Shown: piece by piece, positions 46,469 to 56,767 of the stretch
How positions within the stretch are numbered: the stretch's first letter is position 1
Layout of the letters: every line of letters begins with the position of its first letter
Source: Neurospora crassa OR74A
Lineage: Eukaryota > Ascomycota > Sordariomycetes > Sordariales > Sordariaceae
NCBI RefSeq assembly: GCF_000182925.2
Contig: NC_026502.1
Coordinates: 4,216,001-4,280,000 of the forward strand
Length of the DNA: 64,000 bases
Direction of reading: 5' to 3'
Made by a program: the position numbers and the translations under genes
Notes under the pieces: model-generated
Database searches by the model: none
What the model was told of the DNA's origin: nothing
The model's input: the letters and a program-made list of their open reading frames with translations, nothing else

Positions 46469-47256
46469 TGAAAGAGAGCACTTGTACCCTTGTACCGGGG
46501 CTCATCCAGGACAAAAGAACATGGACGGTAGCCGAACCAGATCAGGTCAGCAGAACCATGACATCGCTGTAAACACTGAGACGGTATTGATATCTCTTGA
46601 TACTTATTTGTTTTCATTTGTCATGATGGTCATTCACAGTCCCCAATAGGTGTTTACAACCCTTCTAAACTTGTGATTGTCTTGTCGATTTGCCGTTGAA
46701 ATCGTGCTCTGAATTCCTCGTTTTTTCTCGTCCTGGGTGAGTCTGGCTGTCGGGATTATTACCAAAAGCGGGGGTTATTTACAGTGGCACCAGTGGCGCG
46801 TCAGCCCTGAAGATCGATGAATGGAGAAATGGGGTACCTAAATTGCGGGGTGGTATGCGGGGTAGCCCCGAAGTACCTATCTGGGCACATTGGATGGCAG
46901 AGACACGGCAATGGGGAAACCAACTACCTACTCCCCCACATTGTGCGCCCCGAAACAGCAGTCAACTACGAGCAGACCACGGCCAAGATGGGCAGTCGAC
47001 CACGAGATATCACAACAAAGGCCGACATGGTCCCCGCCTCCAAACATCCCGGATATACCTTCAATAATCAAGTTCGAGCAGTCTAGATCGACATGTGCCG
47101 GAAAGGCAATCATCTCCGGGGCCAACCTTGGGAATGGGGGCTGGACACACATTGGTTGCCTCGTGGTTATTTATTCATGTGCCATCCCTTCCTCTCAGGT
47201 CTCTTTCATGTCCAGCAGCTGTCCTCAGTCCTCCTCCAAAGCAACAAATCGACACA
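46469..47256. other. upstream region of the anhydrosugar kinase
   Basis: These 0.8 kb of normal composition run between the island and the kinase ATG. The frame of the kinase is open upstream of its ATG into this region but has no ATG with family support. No repeat or RNA is seen. Confidence 0.5.
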
Positions 47257-48712
47257 ATGCCTTCCGCAACAAACCTCTCGTGGGGTGCTCCTCTGTAAGA
47301 GAAACCATCTACCATATCTACCTCTCCTACACCGACCGACATCTGGAAACCGTTACTAACACCGTCATCCCCTTCAGCTCTCTCAAGGTCATCGGCCACA
47401 ATGCCGGAACCTCCATGGACGGAGTCGACCTCGTCCACGTCCACTTCACCCAGGACTCGCCCACCTCCCCCCTCAACATGCAGCTTCTCCACTACGGGGA
47501 GTACCCAATGCCGCAAAAGGTCAAGAGGCGCGTCATGAAGCTCATCAAGGAAAACAAGACCACCCCCGAGGAAATGGCCATTGTCAACATCCAGCTCGGC
47601 GAGGTCATTGCCGACGCCGTCAACTCGTTCGCCCGGGACCAAGGCTTCGACCTGGCAAAGGACGTCGACCTGATTGGTGGTCAGGGCCAGACCATCTGGC
47701 ATCTGCCTCTGCCCGAGCTCTTCGAGGGTGACCAGATGCGTGCCCACTTGGACATGGCCGAGATTGCCATCATTGCCGCAAACACCGGCGTCACTTCCTT
47801 GGGCAACTTCCGCGTCTCTGACATGGCACTCGGCCGCCAGGGCTGTCCTCTCTTTGCCGCTCTCGACTCGCTGCTGTTGAGCCACCCTACCCTCAACCGG
47901 GCCGTTCAGAACATTGGCGGTATTGCCAACTTCTCCATCCTGCCCAAGGGCAATGTGCAGGGTTGCTATGACTTCGACACGGGCCCAGGAAACGTCTTTA
48001 TCGATGCCGCTGTCCGTTACTTCACCGACGGCGAGCAGGAGTACGACAAGAACGGTGCCATGGGCGCCAAGGGTAGGGTCGACCAAGCGATTGTGGACGA
48101 GATCCTGGCGGGACCTTACTTTGTCCACGACATTCCCAAGACCACTGGTCGAGAAACGTTTGGTGACCGTATGGCCGAGGACATTTGCGACAGGATGTTG
48201 GCCGATGGCGCCACTCCCGAGGACTGCGTGGCAACCATCACCCGCATCACGGCTCAGTCTCTTGCCGACGCTTACGAGCGCTGGGGCCCCGAAGGCGGTG
48301 TTGACGAGATCTACATGGGCGGCGGTGGCTCCTATAACCCCAACATTGTCAACTATCTCAAGCAGCGCCTGCCCAGTACCCGCATCACATATATCGACGA
48401 GACTGGTATCCCCGTCGGCGCCAAGGAGGCTCTGGGGTTCGCCCTTCTCACACACGAGTGCTTCGTTGGCAGGCCAATGATCGTGCCCACCAACACCGAG
48501 TCGGACAAGCCTGGTGTTGTTGGCCAGATTCAGCCGGGGAAGAACATGCACCGTATTAGACAAGCCGTTGCTCAGGTAAGCCTTTTGTCCTATTCACCTC
48601 CGCAGGTAAGAATGAAAGCTAACCCCCTGCTTGCCAGTTCTGGGGTGACTTTCCAGAGGAGGAAATTCGATGTACCACCCAGATGAACCTTTTGCCTAGC
48701 CTCTGCAACTGA
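47257..48712 (+). CDS. 1,6-anhydrosugar kinase (AnmK / levoglucosan kinase family)
   Basis: Three exons are inferred: 47257-47294, 47378-48575 and 48638-48712. The introns (83 and 62 nt) have GTAAG donors and CTAAC branch sites, and the product is 436 residues. Family hallmarks are GHNAGTSMDGVDLVHV (the phosphate-binding GxxSGTSxDGxD of AnmK), GGQGQTIWHLP, GNFRVSDMALGRQGCPL, QNIGGIANFSIL, DFDTGPGNVFIDAAV, YMGGGGSYNPNIV and IPVGAKEALGFALLTHE. Bacterial AnmK phosphorylates 1,6-anhydro-N-acetylmuramic acid in peptidoglycan recycling and is about 370 residues. Fungi have no peptidoglycan, and the yeast levoglucosan kinase of Lipomyces (about 440 residues, same fold) is the closer functional guess: levoglucosan plus ATP to glucose 6-phosphate. 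A short first exon of 38 nt carries the start. The gene is intact, 0.8 kb from the repeat island. Confidence 0.9.
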
Positions 48713-49204
48713 ACAGCGAGAGGGAGGTGGGACAAGGGACAATGAGAAGATACCATTCATTGCAAGGAGTACGGCGCTCACTGGTCGCGACTTATATCAT
48801 GGTTTTTTGATAGATAAGGTGCAAAAAAGAAGAAAAGCTATTGGAACATGGAAGTGCACATAGACGTCCCTTGCAGTGCCAAGGCCTCCCGACCAACCGG
48901 GCTAGAACCTGGAATTGGTCCGGGTAATATCGTTAGCGTGGGCGGAGAAGCGGAGGAGAAACAAAGACGACATGGCTCGGCATTATCCCCGCGTGAACGC
49001 CTCAATTCGCCATCCAGACATACAACGAATGACCCAATTACTTGACGGCATGTCGAACCGTCGACTTAGGTCTCAAGAAACCATCTCTTCTCACCGCAAG
49101 GTAGCCATGCAATATGTGAACACCACCCATCTGGCCTTCTCCAAGCAGGTCCGGGGACCCAGCTCAAGAAGCAAGCTTGGTACGCCATCGTTCATGTTCA
49201 CAGA
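48713..49204. other. 3' region of kinase and unresolved 5' part of the regulator gene
   Basis: An ATG-started frame (from 48972) is open here but is not in frame with the zinc cluster downstream. The first exon and first intron of the Zn2Cys6 gene probably lie here. I could not choose between splice options. Confidence 0.4.
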
Positions 49205-50907
49205 TATGGTGAACGCTGTGTTGACACGCCAGCAGCTTGCAAACAATGCCGCGACCGCCACGTTAGATGCGACCAGCAGCAGCCATGTGGCATATGTCGA
49301 CGACGCAACATCCGGTGCTCCCACGGCGACGATATCCTCTTCACGGCCTTGCAATGGAAACCCGATAAAGAGACGGCATATGAACAGAGGCTTAGTCCGG
49401 TTCGAATCGGTAAGGCTATGTATACTTTTGGTTATGGGAAAGTAATCACTGACTCTTGACTGAGAATAGCGGGCTTCGTCGATGAGACACTCCAAGTGTC
49501 CCAGCTCTACCATGTCCTACCTCACGATGTTACTCATGACAATCTGGTTGTCTCCAAGACAAATAATAAGGGCTACATCTTCTCGCCGGCTTCACACACG
49601 GAAGTGGCCGCTCCCATCACCAATGAAAAGGATGCTTTCTACTTGGCAAGGTACACCGACATCATCGGGCCCAGATTCGACATGTTCGACAGCACATCTC
49701 GATACTTCTCTCTCGCCCTTCCACGCATGGCTCTCAGTAACCGCCTCGTGCTTCTCTCCTGCCTCGCATGTGCCGCCAGGCAGTACTCGCTCGTCACCGA
49801 CCGCGGTCATCACGACGCGCTGGTGTACTACAACGAAGCTCTCAAGACATTGTATGAGCGCCTCAACGATAGTGGGCACGAGGAAGCCACGTTTGCCAGC
49901 TGTTTGCTCATTGCTCACTGCGAGATGGTGGAAAGTAAAGCGAGTGACTGGAACTTGCACCTCAAGGGGACCGGGGAGCTGGTTATGATGCACCACTGGA
50001 ACGGCCGAAGCGGAGGACTGGCGCAGGCGGTATGTTTTCCATATCTTTCCAAAGACGGCCAACTTCATGCTGACTATTTCCCCCCTGAAAGGGCTTTTGG
50101 ATTTACTACCGCATGATTATCCTCGCTTCCCTCGCATCCGGCATGTCGGCAGCAGTAAATCTAGGCCAGTTACTACCCTTGGGCTACTTTCCTAATCCCA
50201 CCGGGGAATGGACCCTCGACGCCTGGCAAAGCAAAGTCGTTCATCTTCTCGGAACCACGCACCGGTTCTGGGCCCGCATACGCAACCATCACCATCACCA
50301 TCATCATCACCAAGACGACACGGACACTGCGCTCGACAAACTCACAGCCGAGTGGACCAGTCTCGGCGATCAACTCCTGCGACATCAATCCCAAGCACCA
50401 GCCATGTGCCACGCGTTGAGCGTCATTCCAGCAGCAAATGACAACGACGACGATATTAGCCCCTTCGAATCCGTTCGTTACGTCAATGGTCCCGTGTCGG
50501 CCGCTTGGCAGATGTTGCATACTGCTTATTTGGTCCATACTCTCTCGCAGCCGACTCCGCGAGCAGCTCGGTTGACGCTCCTTTCCTCGTCCGAGGTAGC
50601 GAACAAGGCACTGTCGTATGCCCGGATGATTGTGGCCAACTCGATTGCGAATCGGTGTACGATTGCATGGGCGAATGCTGTTCAACTACTGACCATGGCC
50701 GGGCAGTGTCTTGTGGACGTAAAGGAGCGGCAAGCTTGTTTTAGGGCGCTGGAAAATATCCAGCATCATACCGGGTGGAATACGCGAGTGAATATGGAGA
50801 CTTTGTCTGCCATATGGAGACGAGCGACGATAGATGGCGGAGGGGTCAGCGATTTGGGAAGGTTGTTATACATTACATGGATGGGTGATGAGGTAGTTGT
50901 TTCCTAG
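49205..50907 (+). CDS. Zn(II)2Cys6 transcription factor (5' end unresolved)
   Basis: The exons seen are about 49205-49409, 49470-50029 and 50092-50907, with 60- and 62-nt introns. The binuclear zinc cluster reads CKQCRDRHVRC, DQQQPC, GIC, RRRNIRC (C-x2-C-x6-C-x5-C-x2-C-x6-C) at 49238-49318. The frame has no ATG between the stop at 49067-49069 and the cluster, so an upstream exon must supply the start; an acceptor CACAG at 49199-49203 is one candidate. The C-terminal half has the layout of fungal-specific transcription factor domain 2: LALPRMALSNRLVLLSCLAC, ARQYSLVTDRGHHDALVYYN, HLKGTGELV and GFWIYYRMIILASL. A poly-His tract lies near 50286-50313. It follows the anhydrosugar kinase on the same strand, which could reflect regulation of it, but nothing proves this. 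Confidence 0.85.
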
Positions 50908-51287
50908 ATGCCGGACACCGTGGTTCCAGCATTATCACCACTCTCTGTGTTGTGGGCGGAATTCTGGGTGGCTTCGTCATGCTGCTACCATGGAGGTAAG
51001 AGAGGCTTTTCCGAAGACACCATCTGAATGCTTGACCATGGGTGCCGACTGCCGGTAGTTCCGACACAGCTCGGAAGTTAGCAGCCATCACTTCTGCACC
51101 GTCATCCATAAGGTAGCTATCACGGACTCATGATCCTAGTGCTTACTGCATGACACTGACAATCGACCAGACTCCGCGTTATATCCTATCTCCCCAGTTT
51201 CTCATAAGTTCTGCCACGATCCCCTTCAGCAAACACTTCACCTTGCAAGTTTCTCGATCATCACTTCAAAGCACTACATTAGTAAAC
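50908..51287. other. intergenic region
   Basis: These 380 bp lie between two plus-strand genes. The last 100 bp are a CA/CT-rich leader of the APH-like gene. Nothing else is seen. Confidence 0.45.
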
Positions 51288-52487
51288 ATGCCGAACCCAA
51301 AACCATCAGCCCAACAACTCCCCACTGTCCCTTCCGAAATCACCCCCGAATGGCTCAGTTCCAGGCTCGGGCACAAAATCAAGTCAATCAAGCACACCTG
51401 CTCCATCTGGGGAACAGGCAGCAAGCTCTTCTACACCATCACCTACGAAGACGACACCCATACGGCAGCGAGACCCACGCACATCTGCATCAAAGGCGTC
51501 TTCGACCCTACCATGCTCGCCTCCCAACCATGGACACTCTCCCTCGCCCAGCGCGAAGCCGATTTCTTCTCCCTTCTCGCCCCAGACCTCCTCCTCGCAG
51601 ACAAAAACACACTCATCAACTTCCCTCAGACCTGGTGGGCAGGCACCGACAACTCCCAAGGCATCTCCATCATGACCGACCTTACCTCCTCGGGTTGCAC
51701 CTTCCCTCCCGACCTTGCATCCTACCCACTTAGTACCGTCCTAGAGGGTATCGACCAACTCGCCGCCCTGCACGCGCGATATTGGGGCCAAAGCGAAGCA
51801 ACCCACCCATGGATAAGCAATACCTACGACGCCGCACTGAAATTTCTCTGCTCACCTTCCACTTTCGACAAAGCAGTCCGGGATCGAGACCGCTTTAAAC
51901 TCCCTGCTTATCTTCAAGACGGTAAATGTTTCAACTTGGCTTTAGACAGATACTTCTCCACTCGCAATCCTAAGTTTCGAACTCTACTCCACGGCGACAC
52001 GCACATAGGCAACGTCTTCTTTTCCTTCTCTTCTTTCCCCTCTCCCCCTATGTCTGCCTCTCTCTCTCCCTCTCCCTCTCTGTCCCCCGAGCGGCAAGGC
52101 AAAATAGGTTTCCTCGACTGGTCAGCCCTCCACTTCGGCTCCTGTTTCCACGACGACGTTGTCTACTTCCTCACTTCTACATTAACTGTGCAAGACAGAC
52201 GGAAACATTAGTGGGAGATACTGGATCATTATCTTGAGACGCTGCATCAACGGGGAGGGCCGAAGTATGATCGACGGAAAGATGAGGAGGTTATAAAAGA
52301 GTATAGGAGGTCGTTCATGACGGGTGCGATTTGGTTGGTTTGTCCTTTTGATTTGCAGAGTAAGGAGCGGGTGGGGGAGTTGTGTGAGAGGGCGGTTGCG
52401 GCGTTTGGGGATCATGGGGTTTTGGAGGTGGTTCTTGGGGAGGTTCCGCAGGAGAAGGATAGGGAGGGTTCTTGTTTGGTGTTGTAA
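51288..52487 (+). pseudogene. APH-fold (aminoglycoside phosphotransferase-like) kinase with in-frame internal stop
   Basis: The frame starts at ATG 51288 (MPNPKPSAQQLPTVP) and shows the fold of APH/choline-kinase-like enzymes: a glycine-type loop WGTGSKLFYTITY, ICIKGVF with the ATP-binding lysine, ISIMTDL hinge region, the catalytic loop LLHGDTHIGNVFF (Asp and Asn present), and GFLDWSALHFG with the metal-binding Asp. A Ser/Pro-rich insert lies between the last two. The frame stops with TAG at 52209-52211 after 307 residues, but stays open in the same frame for 91 more codons to TAA at 52485-52487. Those codons are family-like: EILDHYLETLHQRGGPKYD, YRRSFMTGAIWLVCPFDL and KERVGELCERAV. It is therefore a recent nonsense allele, a sequencing error or a truncated but working product. 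The substrate is unknown. Confidence 0.8.
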
Positions 52488-53307
52488 GGGAAGGGGTGGA
52501 GAGGAGGGGATGAGGGTATTGGTGATGAGAAGAAGGTGGAGGGGTTGTTAGGATAATGAGCTACGTAGAGGTATTTTATGTTCGTTGATGATGATGCAGG
52601 TATCAGATGGAGTGTTGGATGGTGGAAATCTCTGGATTTAGCTTGGTTAGGTGGAAGAGGGGTTCACGGATATAACATGAATGTTGCGTCGTGTTGAGGA
52701 AGCGATGCAATGCGATGCCCGGAGGGTGACGAGCCGATTGGTGGAACGAGACCTCTAACAGGAACAGTGGGATTCCGTTGAGGCCGTACAAGACTTTGCT
52801 TTCATGTCTTATTTCCAGCACCAGGAGGAGAATATTGTAAGCGAACGAGCACTTGCTACATAATGAGGCGATAGCCGCGCCATTGGGAGACGGAGTCATG
52901 GATCAAGAGCAAGATCGACACCCGGGATACAACAATGCAGAGTAAATCGTGTATTATCACTGGCACGGTTATACGGACTTGCACGTGGACGTTCCATGCT
53001 CCCCACATCACGTCCCATTATAACACGACCTACGACTAAATATTATGTACCGACTACTACCTTGACCAGTCGAAAAGACAACTTATTCCACCATTCGTAG
53101 CTTGGCGCTTCTAGCTCAAGGGGCGGCGGAGGGATTTGCTAGCTTTCACTACGTCATCTAATAGCAGACGAAGGGGAAGGGATACTTGTAAATCATGGGT
53201 GTTAAAATAGAGTTGTGTGCCGCTTCAGTCATGGTGTATCACAGATAACTCTAGGCAAACTCGACCCTGTTCAGACTGTTGTACAAGCACCTTAATCGAC
53301 AAGAAAC
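52488..53307. other. intergenic / promoter of arabinofuranosidase gene
   Basis: These 0.8 kb precede the secreted GH54 gene. No supported ORF or repeat is seen. Promoter sites for carbon or xylan regulators were looked for but none is convincing. Confidence 0.45.
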
Positions 53308-54336
53308 ATGTCGCCGTCCACCCTCAGACAAAGCACATGCGCACTACTCGCTCTGAGCCTCGTTACTACGGCCACAGCCGGGCCCTGCGACCTTTACGAC
53401 GCAGCCGGATATCCTTGTGTAGCCGCACACAGCACCACTCGAGCCCTGTATAGTGCCTACAGCGGTCCGCTCTACCAAGTACAACGCACCGACGGTACCA
53501 CCACCGACATCGCACCTCTCTCCGCCGGCGGCGTCGCCAATGCTTCCACGCAGGACTCTTTTTGCGCCGGGACGACATGCGTCATCTCCATCATCTACGA
53601 CCAGTCCCCCCGCGGCAACCACCTCACCCGAGCACCGCCCGGAAGCGCCGGTAGCGGTCCGGCTCCGGGAGGATACGACAACCTTGCTGATGCGACTGCT
53701 GCGCCGGTGTACTTGAACGGCCATAAGGTGTACGGCGTCAAGGTCGCGCCCGGTACCGGATATCGCAATAACGATGCTAAGGGCACCGCCACGGGTAATG
53801 CGGCCGAGGGCATGTACGCCGTCTTGGACGGGACGCACTACAATGGCGGATGCTGCTTCGACTATGGCAACGCCGAGACCAACAGTGTCGACACGGGTGC
53901 GGGCCACATGGAGGCTATTTACTTTGGAAACTGCAATGTCTGGGGAACGGGACAGGGAAGTGGGCCGTGGATCATGGGTGATTTGGAAAATGGCTTGTTT
54001 TCTGGCCAGAACGCAAAGTACAACGGTGGCGACCCGGCGATTAACTACCGCTTTGTCACGGCGGTGATCAAGGGAGACTCGTCGAATCTGTGGGCGATCC
54101 GCGGTGGTAATGCTGCATCGGGATCGCTGTCGACGTACTATAGCGGCCCGCGCCCGTCTGGGTACTACCCGATGAAGAAGGAGGGTGCTATTATCCTCGG
54201 TATTGGTGGCGATAACAGTCATGGGGCCCAGGGTACCTTTTATGAGGGGGTTATGACTACTGGCTATCCATCCGATGCGGTCGAAGACAAGGTTCAGGCC
54301 GATGTCGTGGCTGCCGGATACGCCACCTCGTCGTGA
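53308..54336 (+). CDS. secreted alpha-L-arabinofuranosidase, GH54 catalytic domain only
   Basis: This is an intronless 342-residue protein. Residues 1-24 form a signal peptide (ALLALSLVTTATA), and mature GPCDLYDAAGYPCVAAHSTTRALY is the start of the GH54 fold. Catalytic residues by analogy with Aspergillus kawachii AbfB are the nucleophile E227 in MGDLENGLF and the acid/base D302 in GIGGDNS. Cysteine pairs at 27/37, 86/91 and 182/183 match GH54 disulfides, including the unusual vicinal CC. The protein ends after EGVMTTGYPSDAVEDKVQADVVAAGY, the end of the catalytic domain, so the arabinose-binding CBM42 of the Aspergillus enzymes is absent. It removes arabinose side chains from arabinoxylan and arabinan outside the cell. 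It lies 0.9 kb upstream of, and in the same direction as, a feruloyl esterase. Confidence 0.95.
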   Translation: MSPSTLRQSTCALLALSLVTTATAGPCDLYDAAGYPCVAAHSTTRALYSAYSGPLYQVQRTDGTTTDIAPLSAGGVANASTQDSFCAGTTCVISIIYDQSPRGNHLTRAPPGSAGSGPAPGGYDNLADATAAPVYLNGHKVYGVKVAPGTGYRNNDAKGTATGNAAEGMYAVLDGTHYNGGCCFDYGNAETNSVDTGAGHMEAIYFGNCNVWGTGQGSGPWIMGDLENGLFSGQNAKYNGGDPAINYRFVTAVIKGDSSNLWAIRGGNAASGSLSTYYSGPRPSGYYPMKKEGAIILGIGGDNSHGAQGTFYEGVMTTGYPSDAVEDKVQADVVAAGYATSS

Positions 54337-55242
54337 TCGGAGTGCACCGTGGTACAACCATCGTTTGGTCGGAGAAATGTGGCTCGAACAGTTGCTGGGG
54401 CTAGGGCGAACTTCTCCGCGAGTGACAGCTTGGGTAGCTCTCGTTATGTAAGGTGGGAGGTAGCGAGCGGATAAATGCAAAATGTGCTCCCTCCATCTGT
54501 CTCCATGTTCGCGTCTGTCATCATCGTGTGTTAGCTGTATTCGGATGTGTTCCGCTATGTCCATGTGAGACGAAAAATATGTAATAGCGACCAAGGTTCG
54601 ATGTGAATAATGAAACAAGGTTGTACATATTGCGGGTGTCTTGGACAGCTAGAAAGAACTCAACGGCGGTGATAGTCGATTTGATTTGCATGCCCTGCAA
54701 GTGTGATATAACTTCTCCATTCCATGATGGTACGCGTCCCGTATGTTACACCCATCGTGAGTCGCGTGGGGAGATTAGCAGGAAGCCAGCGGCGCCTGGC
54801 AACTGGTATCTGCCAGACTACCAAGATCTGGACCAGTGTCGTCGGTGGCGGGCCTCCTTCCCATGTCTTGACCGAGCCGAAGTTCCAGTGCCGTTCTGGT
54901 ACCGGAGATGCTTCTAGTGCTCTGCGATGATCTTATGCGATGGCCGAGGGCGATTACAGGTTTCCAAGGCCAGCAATGCTCCGTTTCATCACTTCCGTCG
55001 TTGATTGGGTCAAATCGCTTGGCGGAACAATAAAATCGTCGGACTATAGTCGCCGTGGTTCCCTTTCTGATCGGAAAATGTATGGTACACTCGGATGACA
55101 ATGGTCCGTCGAGGGGAAAAGCTTGGCCGACGGCAGATCCAAGGATATGAAGACAAGACTTATAAACCAACGACATCCGGGTCGATGAGTGTTGAGGTAT
55201 TCTCGTGACGCAGCAGTTGCGACACCGCTCACAATTGCAAAC
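54337..55242. other. intergenic / promoter of feruloyl esterase gene
   Basis: These 0.9 kb lie between two same-strand hemicellulase genes. No gene or repeat is seen. Confidence 0.45.
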
Positions 55243-56151
55243 ATGTATCTCTTCGGCTCTCTTCTCCTCGGGCTTGCTTGCCTGACTGAAGCCCTCAGTA
55301 CTACGATCCCGAGCCCACATGCTAGAGCCACCAGTCGTAGTCCGGGATGTGGTTCGGCGCCAACCATCACTTCAGGCGTCAAGTCCCTCACCGTCAACGG
55401 CAAACAACGACAGTTCACCATACGGGTGCCTCAGAACTACCAGAAAGACACCACATACAAGGTGATCATAGGCCTGCACTGGGTCGGCGGCACGATGGAC
55501 CAGGTGGCCGGTGGCGGCACTACCGGAGAGCCGTGGGCCTACTACGGCATGCAAAAGATGGCCAACGAGAGCGCCATTCTTGTCGCACCGCAGGGTCTGA
55601 ACAACGGGTGGGCCAATGCGGGCGGCGAGGATATCCAGTTCATCGACGCCATCAACAAGTATATCGACTCGGGGCTCTGCGTCGACCAGGTCCAGCGCTT
55701 CTCCATGGGCTTCTCGTACGGCGGCGCCATGACGTACGCCATCGCGTGCGCACGGGCAAAGGACTTTCGGGCCGTGGTTGTCATTGCGGGCGGCCAGCTG
55801 TCGGGCTGTAGCGGGGGCAACGACCCGGTTGCCTACTTTGGCATCCACGGCATCAGCGACGGAACGCTCAATGTGGCGGGCGGGCGCAGCATGCGGGACC
55901 GGTTTGTCAGGAATAACGGCTGCGCGTCCATGGCGGGGGCGCCAGAGCCGCGGGCCGGTAGCAGGACGCACATAACGACAGCGGCGACGGGGTGTAAGGC
56001 GGGATATCCGGTGGTGTGGGCAGCGCACGACGGTGGGCACGGGCCGGCGCCGGCTGATGCTCCGGTGCCGTCGTCAGATGACGGGCTTAGGACGTGGATG
56101 CCGGCGGCGGTGTGGGCATTCTATACGCAGCCTCAGCTTGCGATGTTTTGA
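55243..56151 (+). CDS. secreted feruloyl esterase, type D (CE1)
   Basis: This is an intronless 302-residue protein. A signal peptide spans residues 1 to about 18 (LFGSLLLGLACLTEALS). It has an alpha/beta hydrolase of the feruloyl esterase D type: SPGCG start, RQFTIRVPQNY, IIGLHWVGGTMDQV, VAPQGLNNGWANAGGEDIQF, the nucleophile elbow GFSYGG with Ser158, the block GGNDPVAYFGIHGISDGTLN with Asp206, RFVRNNGC, and the His266 of HDGGHGPAP. The triad is complete. The layout matches Neurospora crassa FaeD as I remember it but is clearly not identical, so this is a paralogue or an orthologue in another species. It frees ferulic acid from arabinose residues of xylan and would complement the neighbouring arabinofuranosidase. 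ATG 55243 is chosen over upstream codons because it starts the signal peptide. Confidence 0.93.
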   Translation: MYLFGSLLLGLACLTEALSTTIPSPHARATSRSPGCGSAPTITSGVKSLTVNGKQRQFTIRVPQNYQKDTTYKVIIGLHWVGGTMDQVAGGGTTGEPWAYYGMQKMANESAILVAPQGLNNGWANAGGEDIQFIDAINKYIDSGLCVDQVQRFSMGFSYGGAMTYAIACARAKDFRAVVVIAGGQLSGCSGGNDPVAYFGIHGISDGTLNVAGGRSMRDRFVRNNGCASMAGAPEPRAGSRTHITTAATGCKAGYPVVWAAHDGGHGPAPADAPVPSSDDGLRTWMPAAVWAFYTQPQLAMF

Positions 56152-56767
56152 GGAGAGAGTTCAGTCAGTAGATTGAGGAAGACGTCGGGAAGCAATTGAG
56201 GGGGGGGTTTGCCTCTGATGGTTGAAGACAGTTTGCGAAGAGTTTGCAAGACCCCCCCTTTCCCCCCTCTCGCAGTACGGTTGCCGGGCCGCCAACATGA
56301 CCCAATTCCAGTAAAATACGAAGAGATAAGGTAGAGGTATAACCAATATCATTAGATCACGTATCTATCTATCATGTTGTCGAGACAGCGCGTGGAGTGA
56401 TACACACGGCAAATGTTGTCCGCTATCGGGGCACCACAGGCACACCAACGGCCCAACGGCATCCTTTATCAGTGCACTAAGAGGTACCTGACTGCCTTTC
56501 TTGGCAGGTCTCCCCGTAGACAAGGTATTCCCGCGATAGGGCCAGTAGCTGGAAGGCGTAACCATGCCACCTGCCTAATACGGAAATGCAGGACGCAGCT
56601 CACTGGTCGCGACTTCTCTCGATGCAGTGGGTATATGAGGGCCGGCCCGTCATTAGCATCTTGGCTGCTGCTTGGCATACCTACTTACCTGAGCCCTCTG
56701 TACCTTCCCTTCCTCTTTCCCTCCCTTCCTTCCATCAAGTACCTAACAAAGCTGTTGGTTGAGTGCC
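56152..56767. other. intergenic region
   Basis: These 0.6 kb hold pyrimidine-rich tracts (56696-56735) just before the OPT gene, a usual fungal promoter feature. No gene is seen. Confidence 0.45.

Noticed and set aside
46890-47256. N-terminal extension of the anhydrosugar kinase frame
   Set aside because: It begins without an ATG, has no similarity to the family and is better explained by a 38-nt first exon at 47257 spliced to 47378.
47175-48563. 462-codon minus-strand frame across the kinase gene
   Set aside because: Antisense shadow caused by strong GC bias at third positions; the plus-strand frame has all kinase motifs.
53344-54618. 424-codon minus-strand frame over the arabinofuranosidase gene
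   Set aside because: Antisense shadow; the plus frame has signal peptide, catalytic residues and cysteines of GH54.
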